Origin: Kitasatospora sp. CB01950
GTDB taxonomy: Bacteria; Actinomycetota; Actinomycetes; Streptomycetales; Streptomycetaceae
Assembly (NCBI RefSeq): GCF_001905465.1
Contig: NZ_LISX01000017.1
Location: 11,863 to 75,862 of the forward strand
Length of the DNA stretch: 64,000 nucleotides
Direction: 5' to 3'
Part shown: piece after piece, positions 57,056 to 64,000 of the stretch
Layout: the number at the start of each line of letters is the position of its first letter
Numbering within the stretch: position 1 is the stretch's first letter
Translations under genes and position numbers: made by a program
Notes under the pieces: generated by a model
Told to the model about the DNA's origin: nothing
Databases searched by the model: none
What the model saw: the letters and a program-made list of their open reading frames with translations, nothing else

Positions 57056-59083
57056 GTGATCACGGCGGCGGGACGGAGACGGCTGGGCGCGCTGCTGGCG
57101 GTGCTGGTGGCAGCGCTCGCCCTGGTGCTCGGCGGGGCGACGGCGGCGTCCGCGCACGCCACCCTGGAGGGCACCGACCCGGCGCAGGGCTCGGTCGTGC
57201 CGACCGCGCCCGCCGCGGTGACGCTGACCTTCAGCGAGGGCGTGTCGCTGTCCCCGGACTCGGTGCGGGTGCTCGACCCGCGCGGCACCGCCGTCGACGA
57301 GGGCCGGCCCGACCACGTGGACGGCAAGGCCGCCACCGCCCGGGTGACGCTCCGGCAGGGCCTCGACAACGGCACCTACACGGTGGCGTGGCGGGCCGTC
57401 TCGGAGGACTCGCACCCGATCGGCGGCGCGTTCACCTTCTCCATCGGCGCGCCCTCCGACACCACCGTGAACGCCTCCGCCGTGCAGGGCGCCAAGGCGG
57501 ACGGCGCGGTGGGCTTCGCCTACGGCACCGCCCGCACCGTCGCCTACGGCGCGTTCGCGCTGCTGGCCGGCGCCGCCGCGTTCGTGATCGTGGTGTGGCC
57601 CGGCGGCGCGGCCGTCCGCGGCGTGCAGCGGCTGCTGATGAGCGGGTGGGTCGCGCTGTTGCTGTCCACCGTCGCGGTGCTGATGCTGCGCGGCCCGTAC
57701 GAGCGCGGCACCGGGCTCGGCCAGGCCTTCGACCTGTCGCTGGTGCGCGCCACCCTGGACGAGCGGATCGGCACCGCGCTCGCCGCCCGCCTGCTGCTGC
57801 TCGCCGCCGCCGGGGTCTTCCTGTCGCTGCTGGTCGGCCAGTTGGGGCTGCAGCCGAAGCCCGCCGCGTCCGCGCCGGACCCCGGGGCGGACCCGGACGC
57901 AGACACGGCCGCGGACCCGGATTCGGAGTCGGACGCGGAGGAGGCGGAGCTGCGCCGGCTGGAGCGGGCCGCCGCCGAACGGCCGCAGCGCGACACCCGG
58001 CTCGGGCTGGGCCTGGCCGGGCTCGCCCTGGCGATCGCGCTGTCGGCGACCTGGGTCGGCGCCGACCACTCCTCGGTGGGCATCCAGGTCCCGCTGGCGC
58101 TGCCGCTGGCCGCGCTGCACCTGCTCGCCATGGCGGGCTGGCTCGGCGGCCTCGCCGTGCTGGTCACCGGTCTGCGCCACGGCCTGCCCGCAGCCGCCGT
58201 CGAACGGTTCTCCAAGCTGGCGTTCTGGCTGGTCGCGGTGCTCGCCGTCTCCGGCGTGTACCAGTCGTGGCGGGGCCTGGGCAGCTGGGGCGCGCTGGTG
58301 AACACCGAGTACGGACGGCTGCTGCTGATCAAGGTCGGCTGTGTGGCGGCGATGCTCGGCGTCGCCTGGATCTCCCGGGCCTGGACGGCCCGGCTGCGGA
58401 CCGCCGACCAGACGGCCGCCGTGCCGGAGTCGGTGCCGGCCCTCGCCACCGCCGACCGCGCGGCCGGCGCGGACGCCGACCCGGAGCGGGCCGCGCAGCT
58501 CGCCCGTCAGCAGGCGGTGCTGGCCGAGGCGAAGCAGCGGCGCACCGCCGACGGTTCACCCGTGCGGGCGGGGCTGCGGCGCAGCGTGCTGGTGGAGACG
58601 ACCGTCGCCGTGCTGGTGCTGGTGGTCACCACGATGCTCACCAACTCCCCGCCCGGGCGGGTCGCCCAGGCGATCGCCGCGCAGCCGGGCGCGGGCGGCG
58701 GCGCACCGGTGGCGGGGGCGTCCGCGGTGCCCGGGAAGACGCTGGAGCTGAAGCTGCCGTACGACACCGGCGGCCGGACCCCGAACGCCAAGGGCACCGC
58801 CGTCGTCGGCGTCAACCCGGTGGGCACCGGCCCGAACGCCGTCACGCTGAAGCTCACCGACGCGGCCGGGAAGCCGGTCGAGGTGCCCGAGGTGCAGTTG
58901 GCGTTCACGCTGCCCGACCGCGATCTCGGCCCGCTGCCGGTGACCCTGCAGTCCGAGGGCACCGGCGCCTGGAACGGCACCGCGCAGCTGCCGCTGGCCG
59001 GGGAGTGGGTGGTCTCGGTGACCGTCCGCTCCTCCGACATCGACCAGGTGACGGCCACCCAGCAGTTGAAGGTCGGCCAGTGA
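57056..59083 (+). CDS. CopC-CopD fusion protein
   Basis: 675 residues from GTG 57056, which has AAGAGG 7 nt upstream and gives a clean signal peptide; an in-frame ATG at 57017 adds 13 residues. The mature N-terminus HATLEGTDPAQGSVVPTAP is the CopC domain, with the first His as Cu(II) ligand and EDSHPIGGAF as the second. The CopD part has 7-8 helices. There is a long acidic/charged loop (DPDADTAADPDSESDAEEAE) and a C-terminal extracellular YtkA-like beta-domain. It is involved in copper uptake across the membrane. It overlaps the peroxidase gene. Confidence 0.93.
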   Translation: MITAAGRRRLGALLAVLVAALALVLGGATAASAHATLEGTDPAQGSVVPTAPAAVTLTFSEGVSLSPDSVRVLDPRGTAVDEGRPDHVDGKAATARVTLRQGLDNGTYTVAWRAVSEDSHPIGGAFTFSIGAPSDTTVNASAVQGAKADGAVGFAYGTARTVAYGAFALLAGAAAFVIVVWPGGAAVRGVQRLLMSGWVALLLSTVAVLMLRGPYERGTGLGQAFDLSLVRATLDERIGTALAARLLLLAAAGVFLSLLVGQLGLQPKPAASAPDPGADPDADTAADPDSESDAEEAELRRLERAAAERPQRDTRLGLGLAGLALAIALSATWVGADHSSVGIQVPLALPLAALHLLAMAGWLGGLAVLVTGLRHGLPAAAVERFSKLAFWLVAVLAVSGVYQSWRGLGSWGALVNTEYGRLLLIKVGCVAAMLGVAWISRAWTARLRTADQTAAVPESVPALATADRAAGADADPERAAQLARQQAVLAEAKQRRTADGSPVRAGLRRSVLVETTVAVLVLVVTTMLTNSPPGRVAQAIAAQPGAGGGAPVAGASAVPGKTLELKLPYDTGGRTPNAKGTAVVGVNPVGTGPNAVTLKLTDAAGKPVEVPEVQLAFTLPDRDLGPLPVTLQSEGTGAWNGTAQLPLAGEWVVSVTVRSSDIDQVTATQQLKVGQ

Positions 59084-60288
59084 CGGCGGTGTCCCGGCGG
59101 GCGGTGCTCGGCGGGGCCGGGGCCGGACTGGCCGTGGGCGCCGTCGGCGGAGTGTGGGGCGGGCGCGCCACCGCGCGGGAGGAGGCCGCGGCGCTGCCCG
59201 GGCAGCGCCGGGTGGCGTTCCACGGGCCCCGGCAGGGCGGCATCGTGGAGCCCGCGCAGGCCCGCGTCGAGTGGGCGGCGTTCGACCTGGTCGCCGGGGC
59301 CGGGCGGGACCGGGCGGCGGGGCTGCTGCGGGACTGGTCGGCGGCCGCGGCCCGGATGGCCGTCGGCGAGCCGGGCGGGGACGGCGGCGGCGGGATCGCG
59401 CTGGACGCCGGCCCGAGCTCGCTGACCGTCACCTTCGGCTTCGGCGCGAGCCTGTTCGACAAGCTCGGCCTGGCCGACCGCCGCCCGCCCGCGCTGGCCG
59501 CGCTGCCCGCCTTCCCCGGCGACGCGCTCGACCCGGCCCGCTCGGACGGCGACCTGTGGGTGCAGATCGGCGCGGACGACGCGCTGGTCGCGGTGCACGC
59601 GCTGCGGGTGCTGCGCCGGCTGTCCGCCGGGGTGGCCGCGCCGCGCTGGCTGATGTCGGGCTTCGCCCGCACGCCCGGCACGACGCCGACGCCGATGACC
59701 GGCCGCAACCTGATGGGCCAGGTCGACGGCACCAACAACCCGCGCCCGCAGGACGGCGACTTCGCCGCGAAGGTGTTCGCCACCGGTCCCGACTGGATGG
59801 CGGGCGGCAGTTACGCGGTGCTGCGCCGGATCCGGATGCTGCTGGACGACTGGGAGTCGCTGCCGGCGGACCGCCAGGAACGCCTGGTGGGGCGCCGCAA
59901 GAGCGACGGCGCCCCGCTCTCGGGCGGCCCGGACGCGGGCGAGCGCACCCCCGTCGACCTGGCGGCGACCGGCCCGGACGGCGTGCTGGCGATCGCCCCG
60001 GACGCGCACGTCCGGGTGGCCGCGCCCGCCTCCAACGGCGGGGCGGCGATGCTGCGCCGCGGGTTCTCGTTCCACGACGGCCTGTCGGCGGACGGCTCGC
60101 CCGACGCGGGCCTGCTGTTCGCCGCGTTCCAGGCCGACCCGGCGCGCGGCTTCGTCCCCGTGCAGCAGCGGCTGGCGCGCGGCGACGGCCTGTCCCGCTT
60201 CCTGCGGCACGAGGCGGGCGCGCTGTTCGCGGTGCCGCCGGGCGCGCCGGAGGGCGGGTACGTGGGGCAGCCGCTGCTCGAAGGCTGA
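59080..60288 (+). CDS. Dyp-type peroxidase, Tat-exported (DtpA-like)
   Basis: 402 residues from GTG 59080, overlapping the CopCD stop. The Tat motif is VSRRAVLGGAGAG. The catalytic region is LMGQVDGTNNPRP (Asp216), and the haem ligand is probably His310 in DAHVRVAAP. Secreted Dyp peroxidases in this locus (DtpA in S. lividans) are reported to act with copper chaperones in maturation of the copper radical oxidase GlxA during development. The gene ends the six-gene copper operon. Confidence 0.94.
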   Translation: MTAVSRRAVLGGAGAGLAVGAVGGVWGGRATAREEAAALPGQRRVAFHGPRQGGIVEPAQARVEWAAFDLVAGAGRDRAAGLLRDWSAAAARMAVGEPGGDGGGGIALDAGPSSLTVTFGFGASLFDKLGLADRRPPALAALPAFPGDALDPARSDGDLWVQIGADDALVAVHALRVLRRLSAGVAAPRWLMSGFARTPGTTPTPMTGRNLMGQVDGTNNPRPQDGDFAAKVFATGPDWMAGGSYAVLRRIRMLLDDWESLPADRQERLVGRRKSDGAPLSGGPDAGERTPVDLAATGPDGVLAIAPDAHVRVAAPASNGGAAMLRRGFSFHDGLSADGSPDAGLLFAAFQADPARGFVPVQQRLARGDGLSRFLRHEAGALFAVPPGAPEGGYVGQPLLEG

Positions 60289-60406
60289 CGTTCGGCGGTC
60301 GGACGGCCGCACGGCGGGGCCCCGGAAGTGGCTAAGGTGGCAGACCGGGCCCGCAGCTGCCCACGCAGTTCGCATCACCCATCACGCTGTTCGTTCGGAG
60401 GCGGTC

Positions 60407-61342
60407 ATGTCGGCGACCCGTTACACCTATCTCGGGCCCGCGGGCACCTTCACGGAGGCCGCGCTGCGGACGCTGCCGGAGTCGGGGACGCGGGAGTTGA
60501 CGCCGCTGGCGTCGGTGTCGGCGGCGCTGGACGCGGTGCGGGCGGGCGAGGCTGCGGGCGCGATGGTGGCGATCGAGAACTCGGTGGACGGCGCGGTCAC
60601 CACCACCAGCGACGAGCTGATCAACGGCAGCGCGCTGATGATCTACCGCGAGGTGCTGCTGCCGATCTCGTTCGCGCTGATGGTCCGCCCGGGCACCGTG
60701 CCGGGCGACGTGAAGACCGTCACCGGGCATCCGGTGGCGCAGCCGCAGGTGCGGCACTGGCTGGCGGCGAACCTGCCGGACGCGCAGTGGGAGTCGGCGG
60801 CGTCCAACGCGGAAGGCGCCCGGCTGGTCCAGGAGGGCCGCTACGACGCCTCGGTCGCGGGGTCGTTCGCCGCCGAGCTGTACGGGCTGGAGGTGCTGTC
60901 GGACGAGATCCAGGACGCGGCGGCGCCGACCACCCGGTTCGTGCTGGTGGGCCGGCCGGGGCGGGTGTCCTCGGCGACCGGCTGGGACAAGACCTCGATG
61001 GTGGTCTGGCTGCCGGACGACCACCCCGGTGCGCTGCTGGAACTGCTGCAGGAGTTCGCGGTGCGCGGGATCAACCTGATGCGGATCGAGTCCCGGCCGA
61101 CCGGCGAGGGCATGGGCAGCTACTGCTTCCTGATCGACTGCGAGGGGCACCTGAGCGAGCGGCGGGTCAGCGAGGCGCTGACGGGCCTGAAGCGGATGTG
61201 CCCGCAGGTGCGTTTCCTCGGCTCGTACCCGCGCGCGGACCGGGGCACCGCGTCCCCGCTGCGGCAGGGCACCTCGGACCTGGATTTCGCGAATGCCGCG
61301 GACTGGCTGTCGCGCTGCCTGGACGGCCGCGGCGAACTCTGA
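60407..61342 (+). CDS. pheA: Prephenate dehydratase
   Basis: 311 residues. The catalytic domain shows YTYLGPAGTFTEAAL, AIENSVDGAV, and AAPTTRFVLVGR with the conserved TRF. The C-terminal ACT domain (LLELLQEFAVRGINLMRIESRP) binds phenylalanine for feedback control. It converts prephenate to phenylpyruvate in phenylalanine synthesis. It is monofunctional, with no chorismate mutase domain. ATG 60407 has GGAGG upstream. Confidence 0.96.
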   Translation: MSATRYTYLGPAGTFTEAALRTLPESGTRELTPLASVSAALDAVRAGEAAGAMVAIENSVDGAVTTTSDELINGSALMIYREVLLPISFALMVRPGTVPGDVKTVTGHPVAQPQVRHWLAANLPDAQWESAASNAEGARLVQEGRYDASVAGSFAAELYGLEVLSDEIQDAAAPTTRFVLVGRPGRVSSATGWDKTSMVVWLPDDHPGALLELLQEFAVRGINLMRIESRPTGEGMGSYCFLIDCEGHLSERRVSEALTGLKRMCPQVRFLGSYPRADRGTASPLRQGTSDLDFANAADWLSRCLDGRGEL

Positions 61343-61380
61343 CGTCGGCCCGGGAACTCTGACGTCGGCCCGGGAACTCT
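61334..61380. repeat. 20-bp direct repeat at the pheA stop
   Basis: Two full copies of a 20-bp unit (61334-61353 and 61354-61373) plus seven bases of a third. The first copy contains the pheA stop codon, so the duplication lies at the gene's end and does not alter it. Confidence 0.85.
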
Positions 61381-61529
61381 CCGGCGGCCGCGGCGCAAGA
61401 ACCCGATTCCGGCCGTAACGGGGTCGAACGGGGCCGCGTTCCGTTCATTTTCGACACGCCCGAACGTCACCTGCCCGGCCGACCGGCGTTCACCGGGGGC
61501 GGCCGGGGGCCGGTGCGGGGCGGGGTGGT

Positions 61530-61898
61530 TCATCCACAGGACCGGCCCGGCATCCACAGGAGGCGGTTGTCCCCAGGCGGGCGAAGTTATCCACAGGGCG
61601 GGCGTGAGTCGACAAACCGGTAAAGACACCCCCAGGCCTGGTCGGATCATCAGCTAGGGGCATAGGGCGGACTAATCGGACCAGAGTCACCCCGCCACCG
61701 ACAAATCACCTGTCCGAGCGAGCGAATTCCCTCACTCGGGAAGCCGAATCAAGGTTTGAAACCCGGAATTACCGGTTCGATGGCCTGCGGACCATTGGTT
61801 TTCCCCTGTCCACAGGCTCGCCCCCACGCCTGTGGACAACCGGGTGCCGAAAGGGTTCTCCACCGAAGTTATCCACAGGGCGGCGGGAGTTATCCCCA
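61530..61898. promoter_or_regulatory. Cluster of eight DnaA-box-like 9-mers
   Basis: In the 692-nt gene-free gap 61343-62034, eight sites match the DnaA-box pattern. TTATCCACA at 61587-61595 and 61869-61877; TTGTCCACA (minus strand) at 61831-61839; CTGTCCACA at 61806-61814; TCATCCACA at 61530-61538; GCATCCACA at 61550-61558; TTGTCCCCA at 61567-61575; TTATCCCCA at 61890-61898. No dnaA, dnaN or gyrB is nearby, so this is not the replication origin itself. No open frame in the gap looks coding. Confidence 0.8.
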
Positions 61899-62022
61899 GC
61901 CCCGGGGCGTTCGCCCGCACCCGCGCTCCGGCGGCCGGGTGCAGGATGCCAGATTTCCGGACAGAGCGCGACATACCGGCCCAAGCTTCGCGATGGCCGG
62001 ATTCCGGCCCCGCCCCGGCCGG

Positions 62023-62034
62023 TAGGCTTGATCC
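62023..62034 (+). promoter_or_regulatory. -10 box for leaderless serS mRNA
   Basis: TAGGCT (62023-62028) ends 6 nt before GTG 62035, and no Shine-Dalgarno is present. The -35 region is unclear. Confidence 0.55.
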
Positions 62035-63312
62035 GTGATCGACCTTCGCCTGCTCCGTGAAGACCCGGACCGCGTACGCACTTCGCAGCGCTCCCGTGGT
62101 GAGGACGTCGACCTGGTCGACGCCCTGCTCTCCGCCGACGAACGCCGCCGCGCGGCCGGCACCCGCTTCGACGAACTGCGCAGCGAGCAGAAGCAGCTGG
62201 GCAAGCAGGTCGCCGCCGCCAAGGGCGAGGAGAAGTCCGCCCTGCTGGCCCGCACCAAGGAGCTGGCCGCCGAGGTGAAGGCCGCCGACGCCGCGCAGAG
62301 CGAGGCGAAGGAGGAGGCCGACCGGCTGCAGCGCGCGCTGGCGAACCTGATCGACCCGGCCGCCCCGGTCGGCGGCGAGGAGGACTTCGTCACCCTTGAG
62401 GAGATCGGCACCCCGCGCGACTTCGCCGCGGAGGGCTTCGAACCCCGCGACCACGTCGAACTCGGCCAGCTGCTCGGCGCGATCGACACCGAGCGCGGCG
62501 CGAAGGTGGCCGGCGCCCGTTCCTACTACCTGACCGGCCCGGGCGCGCTGCTCGAACTGGCCCTGGTCAACATGGCGATGGCGCAGGCCTCCGCGGCCGG
62601 CTTCACCCCGATGATCACCCCGGCGCTGGTCCGCCCCGCGGCGATGGACGGCACCGGCTTCCTCGGCCAGGCCGCCGAGAACGTCTACTACCTCGAGGAC
62701 GACGACCGCTACCTGGTCGGCACCAGTGAAGTCCCGCTGGCCGCCTACCACATGGACGAGATCCTGGACGGCGAGAAGCTGCCGATGCGGTACGCGGGCT
62801 TCTCGTCCTGCTTCCGTCGCGAGGCCGGCACCTACGGCAAGGACACCCGCGGCATCATCCGGGTCCACCAGTTCGAGAAGGTGGAGATGTTCGTCTTCAC
62901 CACCCCCGAGGACGCCGAGGCCGAGCACCGCCGCCTGCTCCAGTGGGAGAAGGACTTCCTGAACGCGCTGGAGCTGCCCTACCGGGTGATCGACGTCGCC
63001 TCCGGCGACCTCGGCGCGTCCGCCGCCCGCAAGTTCGACATCGAGGCGTGGATCCCCACCCAGGGCAAGTACCGCGAGGTCACCTCGACCTCCAACACCA
63101 CCGAGTACCAGGCCCGCCGGCTCTCCATCCGGATGCGCGACAAGGACGGCGTCCGCCCGGTCGCCACCCTCAACGGCACCCTGGTGGCCGTGCCCCGGGT
63201 CATCGTCGCGCTGCTGGAGAACCACCAGCAGGCGGACGGCTCGGTGGTCCTGCCCGAGGCGCTGCGGCCGTTCCTCGGCGGGAAGGCCGTGCTGGAGCCC
63301 GCGGCCAAGTAA
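62035..63312 (+). CDS. serS: Seryl-tRNA synthetase
   Basis: 425 residues, usual length. The N-terminal arm is a coiled coil (SADERRRAAGTRFDELRSEQ and following Lys/Glu-rich helix) that contacts the long variable arm of tRNA-Ser. The class II core has motif 2 YAGFSSCFRREAGTYGKDTRGIIRVHQFEKVE and motif 3 near PVATLNGTLVAVPRVIVALLEN. It charges tRNA-Ser in the cytoplasm. It is downstream of the DnaA-box cluster and followed 38 nt later by the HAD gene. Confidence 0.97.
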   Translation: MIDLRLLREDPDRVRTSQRSRGEDVDLVDALLSADERRRAAGTRFDELRSEQKQLGKQVAAAKGEEKSALLARTKELAAEVKAADAAQSEAKEEADRLQRALANLIDPAAPVGGEEDFVTLEEIGTPRDFAAEGFEPRDHVELGQLLGAIDTERGAKVAGARSYYLTGPGALLELALVNMAMAQASAAGFTPMITPALVRPAAMDGTGFLGQAAENVYYLEDDDRYLVGTSEVPLAAYHMDEILDGEKLPMRYAGFSSCFRREAGTYGKDTRGIIRVHQFEKVEMFVFTTPEDAEAEHRRLLQWEKDFLNALELPYRVIDVASGDLGASAARKFDIEAWIPTQGKYREVTSTSNTTEYQARRLSIRMRDKDGVRPVATLNGTLVAVPRVIVALLENHQQADGSVVLPEALRPFLGGKAVLEPAAK

Positions 63313-63350
63313 CCGCCCGTCCGTCCCGGAGCACCTGGAGCACTTCGCGC

Positions 63351-64000
63351 ATGAGCACCGACGCCCTGCCCTACCGGCTGGTCGCCACCGATCTGGACGG
63401 GACGCTGCTCACCAGCGCCGAGAGCGTCTCCGCCCGCACCCGGGAGGCCCTGGCCGCCGTCACGGCGCTCGGGGCGCAGCACATCATCGTCACCGGCCGC
63501 TCGGCGGGCTGGACGAAGCCGGTGCTGGACGAGATCGGCTACACCGGGATCGCGGTCTGCGGGCAGGGCGCGCAGGTGTACGACGCGGGCGCGCACAAGC
63601 TGCTCACCTCGGTCACCCTGGACCGGCAGCTGGCCGCGCTGGCACTCGCCGCGATCGAGGCCGAGGTCGGTCCGGTGGCGGTCGCCGCCAACCAGGACGG
63701 TCTGGACGGCGAGGTCGTCACGGGGCCCGGTTTCCAGCTGCGGATCGCCACCGGGCTGCCGGTGCGCGAGGTCGCCCCGGAGCAGTTGCTGACCGCGCCG
63801 GTCAGCAAGCTGTACATCCAGCACCCGGAGTTGACGGACGATCAACTGGCCGACGCCGCCCGCTCGGTGGCCGGCCGGCTGGTCGGCGTGGTGATGGCGG
63901 GCGACGGCATCGTCGAGCTGCTGCCGCTGGGCCTGACCAAGGCGACCGGCCTGTCCCTGGCGGCACGCCGGCTGGGCGTCACCGCCGCCGGGACGATCGC
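63351..64000 (+). CDS. HAD-superfamily hydrolase, Cof-like (3' end outside window)
   Basis: 217 codons are visible from ATG 63351. Motif I is VATDLDGTLLTS (two catalytic Asp), motif II the Thr in HIIVTGRSAGW, and the Lys of motif III is in GLTKATGLSL. The C2-type cap lies between them. The Cof subfamily dephosphorylates sugar phosphates and flavin or pyridoxal phosphate. The frame runs off the window at 64000 before motif IV. It lies close behind serS on the same strand, likely in one transcript. Confidence 0.92.
   Translation, partial: MSTDALPYRLVATDLDGTLLTSAESVSARTREALAAVTALGAQHIIVTGRSAGWTKPVLDEIGYTGIAVCGQGAQVYDAGAHKLLTSVTLDRQLAALALAAIEAEVGPVAVAANQDGLDGEVVTGPGFQLRIATGLPVREVAPEQLLTAPVSKLYIQHPELTDDQLADAARSVAGRLVGVVMAGDGIVELLPLGLTKATGLSLAARRLGVTAAGTI

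Noticed and set aside
54092..60288. Novel metal system
   Set aside because: The gene set YcnI, Sco, PCuAC, CopCD and Dyp peroxidase is a known copper-handling locus of streptomycetes.
61500..62034. Chromosomal replication origin
   Set aside because: DnaA boxes are present, but the flanking genes are pheA and serS, not dnaA/dnaN, so an oriC call is not supported.

Overview
The window is very GC-rich actinomycete DNA with many GTG starts, and every clear gene fits Streptomycetaceae (Streptomyces or Kitasatospora). Markers are bldC, valine/leucine dehydrogenase, DUF3073, a MAB_1171c-type membrane protein, the sco1/PCuAC/CopCD/Dyp peroxidase copper locus and the pheA-serS pair. I see no plasmid, phage or CRISPR features. 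Both ends cut through genes: a DEAD-box helicase at the left and a HAD phosphatase at the right.

Layout, left to right. 1-4.2 kb: DEAD-box RNA helicase with an RG-rich repeat tail, a Pro/Ala-rich lipoprotein, a small zincin, then tRNA-Glu, tRNA-Asp and tRNA-Phe. 4.2-9.4 kb: a glycosyltransferase, then a four-gene overlapping operon (XRE regulator, ImmA/IrrE-like metallopeptidase, MAB_1171c-type 7-TM protein, MpaB/DUF2236-like protein), a PGPGW membrane protein and a VOC protein. 9.6-11.2 kb: a WXG100-like protein and a coiled-coil/NlpC-P60 protein that look like a type VII secretion pair. 11.4-24.7 kb: housekeeping and development genes hrpA, a second identical tRNA-Asp, bldC, vdh, DUF3073, purM, purF, a diacylglycerol-kinase-like protein and purA. 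24.8-28.2 kb: GNAT acetyltransferase, DUF350, LURP-one-related protein, a 143-bp inverted-repeat element and two APH-type kinases.

28.2-38.4 kb is the main accessory region. It holds five tandem secreted bulb-lectin-like proteins, most of them expressed from a repeated leader (a -10-like box plus a conserved hairpin). A fourth leader is orphaned at the end of the array. Facing the array is an operon on the other strand: MacB-like permease, ATPase, peptidoglycan-binding adaptor, lipoprotein, and a secreted beta/gamma-crystallin protein resembling the Streptomyces killer-toxin-like protein. A divergent XRE regulator and a degraded PIN-domain fragment follow.

38.7-53.1 kb: thioredoxin/NHL protein, M18 aminopeptidase, acyl-CoA dehydrogenase, SseB-domain protein, pirin, an ECF sigma factor with a membrane partner and a secreted propeller-like protein, and many small Streptomyces-specific proteins. 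53.1-60.3 kb: an MFS exporter behind a DasR-like box, an anti-sigma type ATPase with a large disordered insertion, and a six-gene copper-handling operon ending in a Tat-exported Dyp peroxidase. 60.4-64 kb: pheA, a 690-bp non-coding region with eight DnaA-box-like sites, serS and a HAD phosphatase.

Common themes are leaderless starts preceded by a TANNNT box 6-8 nt upstream, and overlapping ATGA/GTGA stop-start junctions inside operons. Functions are inferred from motifs read by eye; no database search was run.
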